Assembly (NCBI GenBank): GCA_016861025.1
Contig: BOKO01000017.1
Location: forward strand, 1 to 64,000
Length of the DNA: 64,000 nucleotides
Direction: 5' to 3'
From: Chloroflexota bacterium
Lineage (GTDB): Bacteria; Chloroflexota; Anaerolineae; Caldilineales; Caldilineaceae
Made by a program: the position numbers and the translations under genes. The notes beneath the pieces are model-generated. The model made no database searches and was not told the DNA's origin. It saw nothing but the letters and a program-made list of their open reading frames with translations. Below, in pieces: positions 22,019 through 33,045 of the stretch. The first letter of the stretch is position 1. Every line of letters begins with the position of its first letter.

Positions 22019-22348
22019 ATGCGCATATGGTTGATTGGAGCTGACGACGCCGGTTCTGAAGCGTTGCGCCAGTTACAAAAGAATCCTACCATCGAAGTAG
22101 TCGTCACCGATATGATTGAACAGCCCAAAGCTGTGACCGATCGGTTGATTGACAAGATCGACTCCATCGAAACTGTAACGCAGATGAATATCAACATACT
22201 GGCGCGACGGATTCGACCAGATCTGATTTTGATTGACAGCCGCGCCTTAAAACGAAACCTTAGTCGTCTGAGTGGTGGCATGGTCTATGCGGAAGCATTT
22301 CATAACGAAATCGCAGCGGCTTCCGATTTTCCATGCATTATTATATGA
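22019..22348 (+). CDS. small Rossmann-like protein, unknown function
   Basis: A 109-residue protein opening with beta-strand-glycine pattern 'MRIWLIGADDAGSEAL', like the first half of an NAD(P)-binding Rossmann fold or TrkA_N domain, but too short for a full domain and with a modified glycine motif (GADDAG). GAGGA lies 5 bases before the ATG. It follows the DASS transporter by 31 bases and precedes the STAND gene by 31 bases, so the three may form one operon; an ion-transport regulatory role is a guess. Confidence 0.55.
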   Translation: MRIWLIGADDAGSEALRQLQKNPTIEVVVTDMIEQPKAVTDRLIDKIDSIETVTQMNINILARRIRPDLILIDSRALKRNLSRLSGGMVYAEAFHNEIAAASDFPCIII

Positions 22349-22379
22349 AAATACGTGTAAAGAACCTACGGGGCCAAAA

Positions 22380-24557
22380 GTGGAGCATTCTGCAACTCCC
22401 AATAACATCACTGCCTATCGCCTGCAAGGGTTCACCGGCAGCCGCAGGCGTCTGCTGACGTTGCATGACTGGTTGACCGGCCGCGACGACCTGCCAGCCA
22501 TCGCCATCAGCGGCGAACAGGGCAGCGGCAAAAGCTCGCTGGCCGTAGCCGCCGCCTGGAACCATTTTTATGATTTTTCCGATGGCATCATTCAGGTCAG
22601 TCCGGCTGGCATCAGCCCTTTTCGACTGTACGATGTCGTGCGTACGTTCGACACAGTGTTAGGCACCACACTCACCCGCGCCAGCGACGATCGCTGGGGC
22701 ATCAGCATCCTGGAACAGCTCTACAAACGGCGGCGCCTTTTGATTCTCGATAAGCTGGCCGGCGCCACCGAACGCGAGCTGGCGACGCTGGTCGAGATCA
22801 TCGGTCATTTACACGAAAACGAAGGCAAGTCGCGCATCATCTTGATTGATCGCCGCTTCAGCGCCAACATCGCCAACCTGGTGCAACATCAGCACATTCA
22901 CATCACCGGCATTCCCCAAGAGGATTTGGTCGCATTTGTTGCGGCGCGCGCACCCGAACATGTGCGCGCCGCCGCCCTGAAACATGCTCAGACAATCTAC
23001 ACCTTTGCACAAAGCAACCCCTTGTGCATGCGGCTGATCTTTGGGTTGATGGAAGAATTTCCCTTCGATGAATTGGAGAGCATCCTGCGCGGACTGGGCG
23101 ACCAGGATGAGAGCGCCCCGGCCATCAACATCTGTGCATTTGCGCTGGAGACTTACGCGCTCCAAAATCCGGCGGCTGGCGTCTTTCTCAGCCGCCTGGT
23201 GCGCGCTGTGGGCGGCGTCTACGAACGCGCATTGTACGAGCTTTTTTGGGACGACCTCGGCCCAACCGCCGCCTATGAACGCACGGTGTCGGAGCTGGCA
23301 ACGCGCGCCCTGATCGAGCGCGACCCATTCCGCCAGCGCGTCGTGCTGCACCCGATTGTGCGGCGCTATCTGGAAGAAAACGCCGCTATGCTCGGTGAAG
23401 AGTGGGATCGACGCCACGCTGCATTTTATGTTAAGCAGGCTGAGCAATACCAGATGTTGCCGCTGCAACGGTGGAGCGAAGTCGATCCGGATTGGGGCAA
23501 CATCTTCGCGGGCGCTGACTGGTGCGCCAAACGCGTGACGCGCATCTTCCAGCGCGAGCCAGAATCGCTCGTGCAAAGCGATGAAAACGAACTGGCGACG
23601 ATCGTCGAGCAGATCGACCTGCCCTCTGTGCGCGCTGACCTGCGACTGGCAAAAGATTATGCGCTGGCATTGGCGCACTATGCGTTCTGGCGTCATCCGC
23701 CGGGCATTCTACGCTGGTTGATGGTTGGCGCCGTCGCCGCCCAGGCGACGCAGAATTTGCGCGATTACGCCTGGTTTCTGACCAACATCGGCCGTCAATA
23801 TTTCTTTCTTGGGCACGTTGAAGTCGGCATCGAATGGATGCAGCGCGCGGTTGACATCTTCGACGAACGCGACATTCTGAGCGATCTGGCTTATGTTCTC
23901 ACCGATCTTGGCACTTCCTACCGTGTCCTCGACGAACCGCGACGTGCGCTCGAATATTTCACCGCCGCGTTTAACTGCGTTGCACAGCTTGGCGATCAAC
24001 ACGGCCTGGCGACGGCGCACATGAATCTCGGCAGCGCTTATTTCAGCCTCAACCAGCCAGAGCGCGCGCTTACCGAACATCGCATGGCGCTGCGCGTCGC
24101 CCTGCGCAACGACGATAAGCACTTGCTGGCAAGCATCTACAACAATATCGGGCTGGTGCTGGAGGCGCTGGAGCGCTACGAGCAGGCAATCGAAGCCTAC
24201 GAGTTTGCGCTTGCCATGTTTGCCAAGAGCGACGATCTCACCGGCGTCAGCGCATGTTACAACAACCTTGGCTCGGTCTGCTATGCACGTGGTGATTTTG
24301 GGCAGGCGCACACCTGGTACACCCTCGATATGGCGCTGTTGCGCAAACGCGGCGCCTGGACCGATCTGGCCGCCACGCTGCACAATCTCGGTCATGTGGC
24401 ATTGGAACAGGGCGCATTTGACCAGGCGTTCGCCTACTTCAGCGAAAGCCGAGATCTCTACGCTGCGTTCGACCTTAGCGAGTATGTGCAAGAAGAAGAA
24501 GAGATGATCCAATACACGCAGTCGCAGCGCGCAAACAAATCTCTAACAAAGCATTAG
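22380..24557 (+). CDS. STAND-type NTPase with TPR repeats (NB-ARC-like)
   Basis: About 725 residues. A Walker A motif GEQGSGKS lies at 45-52, preceded by the 'FTGSRRRLLTLHDWL' box usual before NB-ARC P-loops; the Walker B-like 'RRLLILDKL' follows, then a 'NPLCMRL' motif at the GLPL position. A winged-helix-like part covers about 265-380. About seven TPR units occupy 440-700 ('ATAHMNLGSAYFSLNQPERA'). This is the layout of signal-transducing STAND ATPases, where repeats sense a ligand and the NTPase switches. No effector domain (TIR, nuclease, protease) is visible, so it may be a regulator or scaffold. Start GTG 22380 is chosen where similarity begins; the frame is open 36 codons further, overlapping the previous gene. 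Confidence 0.75.
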   Translation: MEHSATPNNITAYRLQGFTGSRRRLLTLHDWLTGRDDLPAIAISGEQGSGKSSLAVAAAWNHFYDFSDGIIQVSPAGISPFRLYDVVRTFDTVLGTTLTRASDDRWGISILEQLYKRRRLLILDKLAGATERELATLVEIIGHLHENEGKSRIILIDRRFSANIANLVQHQHIHITGIPQEDLVAFVAARAPEHVRAAALKHAQTIYTFAQSNPLCMRLIFGLMEEFPFDELESILRGLGDQDESAPAINICAFALETYALQNPAAGVFLSRLVRAVGGVYERALYELFWDDLGPTAAYERTVSELATRALIERDPFRQRVVLHPIVRRYLEENAAMLGEEWDRRHAAFYVKQAEQYQMLPLQRWSEVDPDWGNIFAGADWCAKRVTRIFQREPESLVQSDENELATIVEQIDLPSVRADLRLAKDYALALAHYAFWRHPPGILRWLMVGAVAAQATQNLRDYAWFLTNIGRQYFFLGHVEVGIEWMQRAVDIFDERDILSDLAYVLTDLGTSYRVLDEPRRALEYFTAAFNCVAQLGDQHGLATAHMNLGSAYFSLNQPERALTEHRMALRVALRNDDKHLLASIYNNIGLVLEALERYEQAIEAYEFALAMFAKSDDLTGVSACYNNLGSVCYARGDFGQAHTWYTLDMALLRKRGAWTDLAATLHNLGHVALEQGAFDQAFAYFSESRDLYAAFDLSEYVQEEEEMIQYTQSQRANKSLTKH

Positions 24558-24589
24558 CATTTTTCAAGCGATTTCGTTGCCTCCCCTAC

Positions 24590-24618
24590 TTGCATTGACG
24601 CCATCAATGCGCTATGAT
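24590..24618 (+). promoter_or_regulatory. groESL promoter
   Basis: TTGCAT (24590-24595), 17 bases, TATGAT (24613-24618). The predicted start point (about 24625) falls at the edge of the CIRCE element, so HrcA binding would block initiation. Confidence 0.7.
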
Positions 24619-24620
24619 GA

Positions 24621-24659
24621 AACCGGTTAGCACTCAAAAGCCTAGAGTGCTAACCGGTT
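24621..24659 (+). promoter_or_regulatory. CIRCE operator (HrcA) in an extended 15-bp dyad
   Basis: 24627-24653 is a perfect CIRCE: TTAGCACTC, 9 bases, GAGTGCTAA. The symmetry continues outward so the arms are 15 bp (AACCGG added to one side, CCGGTT to the other). It is followed by TTCTTTTTG, which makes it resemble an intrinsic terminator as well. HrcA repression of chaperone genes is the known role. Confidence 0.95.
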
Positions 24660-24709
24660 CTTTTTGATCAATTGCAACAAACAAAATTTGGATACCAGGA
24701 GGCTAGACA

Positions 24710-24997
<288 letters not shown>

Positions 24998-25106
24998 CAC
25001 CGGCGAGCCGCTGCTTCATGGCGTCAGAATGTGCGCCACGAACGCCGCCGCAAAAATCTTAATCACCGATCGTCGAGAAAATTAGTTCGAAGAGGAGAAC
25101 CAAATT

Positions 25107-26746
<1,640 letters not shown>

Positions 26747-26829
26747 TGATTCGCAGCGGCTCTGTTGCGCGTCGAGTAAAGCGTGACAGAGCCGCAAGTG
26801 CAAGTAAATCGAATCAGGAGATACAAAGC

Positions 26830-26860
26830 GGCGCCGGCCAATGCGACCGGCGCCACTTTT
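26830..26860 (+). terminator. probable groESL terminator
   Basis: GGCGCCGG (26830-26837) and CCGGCGCC (26847-26854) form an 8-bp GC stem with a 9-base loop, followed by ACTTTTGC. The T-run is short. It lies between convergent genes, 88 bases after the groEL stop. Confidence 0.55.
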
Positions 26861-26923
26861 GCATATCGGACATTTTCTCCAGTCACTCAGGACAATGACC
26901 TATCCCCGGAGCCTCTTGTGTGC

Positions 26924-28489
26924 TCACTCGCCCTCCGTGAAGTCCGCCGCCTGCAACATCAGGCGTGGTCTATGCGGCGGCTCCGGCTCCCCAGCAGCGT
27001 TAAATTGCTCGATGCGCTGAATTCCTTCGCGATCCAGGGTGATCAAGGTGCGTTCGCAAGTGACTGCGCCATCTTCGCCCGTAAATACTGAAACCAGATT
27101 GAGCTGGTATGTGCGGTGACAGCGCACGCTGCGCACCTGTTGGCCTTTGAGCATCAGCCGCTGTTCGTATGGTTCATCCATCTTGCGCAAAAATGGGCGC
27201 AAATCAAAGCGCATGATGTCGTTAATGGCTGTGACCTCCATCCCATCTCTTGTCATGTGGTCAAACGCATCCTTGCGCAGTATGACCGACTTGGCGTAAA
27301 GCAGCGTTGTCTCAATCCCGGCGAATGACAGATCATCGTGTGGGCCTGCTTTGCGCGCCGCCATCACTTCCTCAGGGACGGCTGACAGGGGCAGATAGTT
27401 CACCTTCTCGCGCACGTAGCCCAACTGACGTCGCCCATCTTGCGTCTCGATGAAGGTGCGATAGTCATAGAGGCGCTGGTTGAGAAGGTGCGAGGAGAGC
27501 GACTTGCCCGTTTCCTTGATGCGATCCTTGAACATATAGCCGACCACCAACGCCACAAAAACCGGCATCGTAAATTCACCGTAGGCAGCCTGTGCGTAAA
27601 AAGCCACAAGCGTGGCAAAAACCATCGAGACGCCGGCGACGCCAGCAAAAAGGATGTGTTCCAGCGTAGTGCCCTCGCGCCGCGTGTTGGTCGATAACCA
27701 GAGCACACTGGAAGTGAATTTCTTCAGCGCCGACACACGGCGCATGTAATTTTCACGCGTTGCCTTGCGCAGCACCGATGGGTATCCCTGCGCCGTACGA
27801 TAATCAATCTCGGCGCGGATGCGTGCGACCAGCGTCATCTGCCATTTCACCAGCAGTGGAGGCGACAGCCAGGCGTGAGCAAGTTGATGCACGCGCAACA
27901 GCAGGTCCTCGATCAAAATGCTGATCGATTCGTCGGTCAACCGAAAGGCGCGCAGCAATTCGGGGCTGGCATTTGCAGCAATCAATTGCTCATAGAGTGC
28001 GCGGTAACGACGCTCTATCTGGTCAACGGACTCAATTGCAGATGCAACCAGATCGATAAAATATTCTTCGGTCTCTATCGTCATCGGTGCAGGTGCAATC
28101 GCCAGCGGCGTAAGATGATTCTGCACTGCGCTCTTGAGCACAGCGCGCAGAATACGCAGGCTGTTGCGCAACGATTCCTCTACATCGGGCGTCAGACCGT
28201 CCTGACGATTGCGCATCAATGCCTCGCTGCGCGCCAACGGCGAAGTGGCGCTATCCAGCAACTCTGCCAATGTAAAGCTGGGCGTCTTCATGCGCACGTA
28301 GTGCTGGATGTCGCGATAGAACTCGCTTTGTGGGTAGCTGGTTGGATTGATGCCCAACGAATGCGGCGCAAAGAGATAGGTGTCGATGCGATAGCGCGTT
28401 GCCTGGCCCTTGCGCAGCGGATAACCGAGCTTCAATTCCAGTTGATAGCGGTCGTGGACGACCACCCTCCGCAATACAGCGCTGCTCAC
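26924..28489 (-). CDS. conserved membrane protein, unknown function
   Basis: A 521-residue protein with a long soluble helical N-terminal part (1-285; starts with 'YRIDTYLFAPHSLGINPTSYPQ', a pattern I associate with an uncharacterised widespread family), two TM segments at about 290-335, and a soluble C-terminal half of about 185 residues. No catalytic motif is visible. The start is a GTG at 28489 with GGAG about 8 bases upstream. It is 42 bases downstream of the RNase Z gene and co-oriented. Confidence 0.6.
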   Translation of the reverse strand: MSSAVLRRVVVHDRYQLELKLGYPLRKGQATRYRIDTYLFAPHSLGINPTSYPQSEFYRDIQHYVRMKTPSFTLAELLDSATSPLARSEALMRNRQDGLTPDVEESLRNSLRILRAVLKSAVQNHLTPLAIAPAPMTIETEEYFIDLVASAIESVDQIERRYRALYEQLIAANASPELLRAFRLTDESISILIEDLLLRVHQLAHAWLSPPLLVKWQMTLVARIRAEIDYRTAQGYPSVLRKATRENYMRRVSALKKFTSSVLWLSTNTRREGTTLEHILFAGVAGVSMVFATLVAFYAQAAYGEFTMPVFVALVVGYMFKDRIKETGKSLSSHLLNQRLYDYRTFIETQDGRRQLGYVREKVNYLPLSAVPEEVMAARKAGPHDDLSFAGIETTLLYAKSVILRKDAFDHMTRDGMEVTAINDIMRFDLRPFLRKMDEPYEQRLMLKGQQVRSVRCHRTYQLNLVSVFTGEDGAVTCERTLITLDREGIQRIEQFNAAGEPEPPHRPRLMLQAADFTEGE

Positions 28490-28531
28490 TGTTTCTCTCC
28501 TCTCTAAACCTCCAATCTTGTCGTTGACAAC

Positions 28532-29488
28532 CTATTGTTGCCGTTGGCGCAGGTTGCGCGTTGTGATCGGCTTGTCCTTATGCACGCTGAAGCTGTCAAG
28601 ATCGCTGGCGACAACTGTGTCTGGAAAGATCGCCTGCGCCTCATCGAGCACTTGCTGCGTCGTATAGCGACGGCTGACGTGGTGCAGCACGAGTTGACGC
28701 ACCCCAGCGTTGCGCGCCAGTCGCGCCGCCGCCGCTGCTGTGATGTGGCCGTGCTGTTTGGCGAGCTGCCTGTCCGCTTCCAGGTACGTCGCTTCAACCA
28801 CCAATAGATCGGCCGCTTCGGCGGGTTTGTGCAACGCTCCGGTGTGACTGATGTCGCCCACAAAGAAGAGCCTGGCGCCGCGTTGCGGCGGGCCGAGGAC
28901 TTCTTCCGGCTGGATGACGCGTCCGTCGGGAAGCGTCGCCGGCAATCCCTGCGTCAGGTCGCGGCGCACCGGCCCGTGGGGAATGCCGAGCGCCTCCGCC
29001 TTTTCGGCCAGGAAAGGGCGCCGCTCCTTTTCCTCAAAGAGAAAGGCGAAGCAATCTGGCCCACGATGTTGCACCGGAACAACGGTCAGCGTGAAGTTCT
29101 TATCCTCGAAAAGCAGCCCCGGCTCCAACAAATTGAGCGTGACGCCGGAGTTGGGAATCTGCCCCGGCCCAAAGACGACCTCCATCAACATCGTCACACG
29201 CGCCAGCGTCATGGCGCCGCCGTAGATGTTGAGCTCCTCCAACGCTTCCCATCGCCCCAACGTCGAAGCCAGCCCGCCAAGACCCAGGATATGATCCAGA
29301 TGGCCGTGTGTGAGTAGGATCTTGTCGAGGCGACGAAAGCCAAGCCCGGTGCGCAGAAGCTGGCGCTGCGTCCCCTCCCCGCAGTCGATCATGAAGCGAT
29401 GCTCGTTCACCATCACCAGCGCCGACGAAAGCCCGCGCTGCACCGACGGCGCCGAAGCCGAAGTTCCCAGAAAAACTAGCTCGAACAC
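28532..29488 (-). CDS. rnz: ribonuclease Z
   Basis: A 318-residue metallo-beta-lactamase nuclease that trims tRNA 3' trailers, which fits a genome whose tRNA-Arg lacks an encoded CCA. It opens '[14 protein letters not shown]'; the zinc motif THGHLDH is at 60-66 (His61, His63, Asp65, His66). Later ligands are 'VGDISHTG' and the C-terminal 'HVSRRY' His; '[14 protein letters not shown]' is the substrate-side segment. GTG at 29488 is chosen because the fold begins immediately; the frame is open 55 codons upstream across the promoter region. Divergent from the tetR gene. Confidence 0.88.
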   Translation of the reverse strand: MFELVFLGTSASAPSVQRGLSSALVMVNEHRFMIDCGEGTQRQLLRTGLGFRRLDKILLTHGHLDHILGLGGLASTLGRWEALEELNIYGGAMTLARVTMLMEVVFGPGQIPNSGVTLNLLEPGLLFEDKNFTLTVVPVQHRGPDCFAFLFEEKERRPFLAEKAEALGIPHGPVRRDLTQGLPATLPDGRVIQPEEVLGPPQRGARLFFVGDISHTGALHKPAEAADLLVVEATYLEADRQLAKQHGHITAAAAARLARNAGVRQLVLHHVSRRYTTQQVLDEAQAIFPDTVVASDLDSFSVHKDKPITTRNLRQRQQ

Positions 29489-29602
29489 GGAGATTCCACA
29501 CCTTTCCGCAAATCCAAAGTCTATCCAGTGTACCGGATGCGCCAGATGCCGCCAAATCGACCGATGATGAAACAGTGTCACATTGTGATCCGCCCACTGA
29601 AG

Positions 29603-29657
29603 TTGACAATGATTGTCACACCCGCTATCATTACAACATAAACGAACGTTCATTCAT
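29603..29657 (+). promoter_or_regulatory. tetR promoter with two dyad elements
   Basis: TTGACA (29603-29608), 17 bases, TATCAT (29626-29631) is a near-consensus promoter. A perfect 15-bp dyad TGACAAT-G-ATTGTCA (29604-29618) covers the -35. A second dyad AACGAAC-GTTCATT (29641-29654, one mismatch) lies just after the predicted start point; its GAACGTTC core is typical of TetR-family operators. Autoregulation is the likely use (inference). Confidence 0.7.
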
Positions 29658-29670
29658 ATTTCTCATCATC

Positions 29671-30264
29671 ATGACGACAAAAGGCGAGGAAACTCGCAAA
29701 GCAATCTTGAACGCAGCGTGGAAGCTCTTTATCACCAAGGGCTATGCCAGCACCAGCCTGCGCGATATTGCAAAGGCTGCGGGCAACCGCGCCGTCGGCG
29801 GCATCTACAACCACTTTGCCAGCAAGGAAGCGCTCTTCGCCGAGCTGCTGCAGATGGCGGCGCCAGTGGCAGAGATGCGCGCTATGTTCGCCAGCCTGCA
29901 CGGCGAAACTGCGCCGGAGTTGATCCGCGCCTATCTACGCGCCTGGCTGCCGATCAGCCTGCGCTACTACGAATATCTGAAGCTGGTGCAGATCGACCTC
30001 AGCGAATTCAACGGCGTCAATGTCCAGCGCATCTTCCCGGAGTTGGGGACACCCTACCAGGAATTTGTGGCCGCCATCCAGCAGTTGCCCGGTCTCAAAC
30101 CGATGCCAACCATCGTGCTGATGCGGCTGATCGATGTGCTGGTGGCGGGCTATGCCGTCACTGCGCGCTATGGCCCGGATGACGCACGCGCCGCACTGAC
30201 ACCGGAAGAGTGGATCGATGTGTTGGTGGATATGTTGCTGACAGGCATCGAGGAACGGCAATGA
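29671..30264 (+). CDS. TetR-family transcriptional regulator
   Basis: A 197-residue regulator. The N-terminal HTH is clear: 'AILNAAWKLFITKGYASTSL' (11-30), 'RDIAKAAG' and the recognition helix end 'GGIYNHFASKEALF' (43-56). The C-terminal domain (about 65-197) is helical and ligand-binding, ligand unknown. ATG at 29671 is preferred over an open frame 32 codons longer because the operator-like dyads and promoter lie between. It precedes the phosphotransferase gene by 48 bases in the same direction, so it probably controls that gene as well as itself. Confidence 0.88.
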   Translation: MTTKGEETRKAILNAAWKLFITKGYASTSLRDIAKAAGNRAVGGIYNHFASKEALFAELLQMAAPVAEMRAMFASLHGETAPELIRAYLRAWLPISLRYYEYLKLVQIDLSEFNGVNVQRIFPELGTPYQEFVAAIQQLPGLKPMPTIVLMRLIDVLVAGYAVTARYGPDDARAALTPEEWIDVLVDMLLTGIEERQ

Positions 30265-30312
30265 GAGGCATGTCAAAAAAAGCCTGGTACACGCCAGCAG
30301 ATGGAGGATGGA

Positions 30313-33009
30313 ATGCCCGAGTCAACTGACAAAGCTGCGGCGTGGACCTTGCCGATGACGGCGACAACGCTGATGCTGGCGAACGCGGGTGGCAAGGGCG
30401 CCAACCTCAGCGCGATGGTGCGCGCCGGGCTGCCGGTGCCGGATGGTTTTGTCGTAACGACGGATGCGTATCATGCCTTCGTCACTGCCAACGCGCTGGC
30501 GCCGCTGATCGAACGGCGGTGGCTGGAGAGTGCGTCCGGCGGCGCCACAGCGTTCGAGGCGGCGTCAACCGCCATTCGCGCAGCCTTTGCCGAGGCGTCG
30601 TTGCCGTCAACGTTGGCAACCGCTATCGTGACGGCTTACGCTGAACTGGGCGGTGATGCAGCGGTGGCGGTGCGATCCTCGGCAACAGCGGAGGATTTGC
30701 CCGACGCCAGCTTTGCCGGTCAGCAAGACACCTATCTCAATGTGACCGGGGCAGACGCACTGCTTGACGCTGTGAAACGCTGTTGGGGCAGCTTGTGGAC
30801 GGCGCGGGCGATGGCCTATCGCGCCCGGCAAGGGATCGCCCCTGACCAGGTGAGTCTGGCCGTCGTCGTGCAGATCATGATCCCGGCAACCGCAGCGGGT
30901 GTGATGTTCACAGTCAACCCTGTCACCGGTGCGCATGATGAGATGGTCATCAACGCGGCGTGGGGATTGGGCGAGGCGCTGGTCTCCGGTCGAGTCACAC
31001 CCGACACGCTCACGGTTGACAAGGCGACAGGGCGCATCAAGCACGCCGACATCGGCGCAAAGATGGTAATGACCCTGGCGACCGACCTCGGCACAACCGA
31101 GGTCGCCGTCGATGAGAGCCGGCGCCGCGCGCTTGCAATCCAACCGGCGCAGGTCGTCAGGCTGGTGGAGCTTGGTCACACGTTGGAGGCGCTTTTCGGT
31201 GGCGCGCAAGATGTGGAGTGGGCGGTGGCGGCAGACGCGGTCGTCCTGCTCCAGTCGCGCCCGGTGACGAGCATTGCCGCACCTGTCGGTCCGCCCGGCG
31301 ACGATGCGTGGCCTGAACTTGCCGGCTTACCTGCGCAGCCTTTCGACTTCTGGACGCAGCAAGACCTGGGCGAACGCTGGCCCGACCCAGTCACGCCGCT
31401 CACCTGGTCAATCTCAGAGCCGATGACGCAGCAAAGCATGGATCGGATGGTGGCAGGTCTCAATGCGCCCTACGCAGGCAAAATTCGCTGGTGCAAGCGC
31501 GCCTTCGGCCACGTCTACCTCAACGAAGGCGCACTGCTGTACGCCTACACCGACGGATTCGGGATGCCGCTCCACATGATTGAGGGCGGGTTGACTCATC
31601 CTGGCGCACGACCACAGAACGCCGACGGCTGGAAACCCGGCAAAGTTCTGCGCCATCTGCCCTGGTATTGGCATGTGGCGACCGGTTGGGAGCGCAATGT
31701 GGCACGCTTCGAAGCGGAGTTCTCCACGATTGACCGCTGGGTGGACGAATTCCTGGCGCGCGATCTGAGCAGCTTGTCTGATGCTGTCTTGCTGGAAGAG
31801 GCGCGCAGCATCTGGTTTGCACGCATCATCGACTACATCGGCTATCACAGCAACGCCACTTCGTTATCGATGGCGGCGTTGAATCAGATGGAAAAATTCC
31901 TCGACAAACATCTGGGTGATGCATCGTTGGCACAGACGTTGGCGGGTGGGCTTTCCGGCGTGATCGCTGCCGAAATGGCGCCCGAGTTGTGGTCAATGGC
32001 AGCGACGTTGCAGGCGCTTCACCTGGATGACATCGTGACTACGCAACCTGCCGCCGACGTGCTGGCTGTCTTGCGCACCGATCCGGTGGCGACGCCCTTC
32101 CGGGTGCAGTTTGACCACTTTTTGCAGCGCCACGGCCACCGCTGCATGGTGGAGGCGGAGCTGCTCTTTCCGCGCTGGCGCGAGGCGCCCGAACAGGTGA
32201 TCGAGGCATTGGCTGGCTATCTGCGCCTCGACGCCAGCCAGGTGCAGCGCGGCGCGGAAGCAATGCATCGCCGTGAGGTCGCCACTGTCGAGGTGGAGTC
32301 ACGTCTCAATCGTTTTCAACGCGCCTCTTTTCACCGTCTGCTCGCGCGGCTGCATCGCTTTGCGCGACTACGCGACAACGGTCAAAACTACGTTGTCAAG
32401 CTGCTGTTGCCGATGCGACACCTGTATGCTGTCTTGGGCGAACGGTGGGCGGCGCGCGGTTGGATAGTCACAGCAGACGACATTTTCTTTCTAGTTGCAG
32501 AGGAGCTTACCGCAGTGACGGCGGCTGGCGACCCGGCAAGAGCCGCTCTCGATCTGCGCAAGATTGTCGCTGCCCGTCGTGCGGCTTACACCTACTGGTT
32601 CACGCAGCCAACGCCGGATGCGCTGGATGCGATGGGGGCGCCGGTTCACAGCGCCGCACAGAACGAGCATCTTCTGATCGGCATGGCTGCCAGCCCTGGT
32701 CAAGTCATCGGGCGGGCGCGGGTTGTGTTTTCGCCCGCTGAGGCGGCTACGCTGGAAGCTGGCGACATCCTCGTCACGCGCGCCACCGACCCAGGCTGGA
32801 CCCCTGTTTTCTCGCTCATCGGTGGCGCAGTGTTGGAGATTGGCGGCGCGCTGTCCCATGGCGCCATCGTCGCCCGTGAATTTGGCTTGCCGGCTGTGGT
32901 AAATGTGCCGCAGGCAACACAGCGCATTCGCAACGGTCAGATGATTCAGGTAGATGGTGGAAGGGGGAAAGTGCTGCTACTTGATGACGAACAGATTAGA
33001 GAAACGTAA
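30313..33009 (+). CDS. PEP-synthase-like phosphotransferase, rifampicin phosphotransferase (Rph) architecture
   Basis: An 898-residue cytoplasmic enzyme. Residues 1-330 form the PPDK_N ATP-grasp domain ('NAGGKGANLSAMVRAG' at 24-39; 'SATAEDLPDASFAGQQDT'). A middle domain (about 340-770, starting 'WPDPVTPLTWSIS') follows, and the swivelling His domain is at the very C-end ('GGALSHGAIVAREFGLPAV', catalytic His849). The PEP/pyruvate-binding barrel that would follow in true PEP synthase is absent, which matches rifampicin phosphotransferases (ATP-dependent inactivation of rifamycins) and related enzymes. The natural substrate cannot be fixed from sequence. GGAGG lies 5 bases before the ATG at 30313. 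Probably controlled by the preceding TetR protein. Confidence 0.8.
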   Translation: MPESTDKAAAWTLPMTATTLMLANAGGKGANLSAMVRAGLPVPDGFVVTTDAYHAFVTANALAPLIERRWLESASGGATAFEAASTAIRAAFAEASLPSTLATAIVTAYAELGGDAAVAVRSSATAEDLPDASFAGQQDTYLNVTGADALLDAVKRCWGSLWTARAMAYRARQGIAPDQVSLAVVVQIMIPATAAGVMFTVNPVTGAHDEMVINAAWGLGEALVSGRVTPDTLTVDKATGRIKHADIGAKMVMTLATDLGTTEVAVDESRRRALAIQPAQVVRLVELGHTLEALFGGAQDVEWAVAADAVVLLQSRPVTSIAAPVGPPGDDAWPELAGLPAQPFDFWTQQDLGERWPDPVTPLTWSISEPMTQQSMDRMVAGLNAPYAGKIRWCKRAFGHVYLNEGALLYAYTDGFGMPLHMIEGGLTHPGARPQNADGWKPGKVLRHLPWYWHVATGWERNVARFEAEFSTIDRWVDEFLARDLSSLSDAVLLEEARSIWFARIIDYIGYHSNATSLSMAALNQMEKFLDKHLGDASLAQTLAGGLSGVIAAEMAPELWSMAATLQALHLDDIVTTQPAADVLAVLRTDPVATPFRVQFDHFLQRHGHRCMVEAELLFPRWREAPEQVIEALAGYLRLDASQVQRGAEAMHRREVATVEVESRLNRFQRASFHRLLARLHRFARLRDNGQNYVVKLLLPMRHLYAVLGERWAARGWIVTADDIFFLVAEELTAVTAAGDPARAALDLRKIVAARRAAYTYWFTQPTPDALDAMGAPVHSAAQNEHLLIGMAASPGQVIGRARVVFSPAEAATLEAGDILVTRATDPGWTPVFSLIGGAVLEIGGALSHGAIVAREFGLPAVVNVPQATQRIRNGQMIQVDGGRGKVLLLDDEQIRET

Positions 33010-33045
33010 GAGGATTATCTAGCGAAGCACACAATCTGGCATGTT

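Noticed and set aside
30313..33009. Phosphoenolpyruvate synthase proper
   Set aside because: The C-terminal PEP/pyruvate-binding barrel is absent and the His domain ends the protein, so PEP synthase (ppsA) is not supported despite the ATP-grasp similarity.
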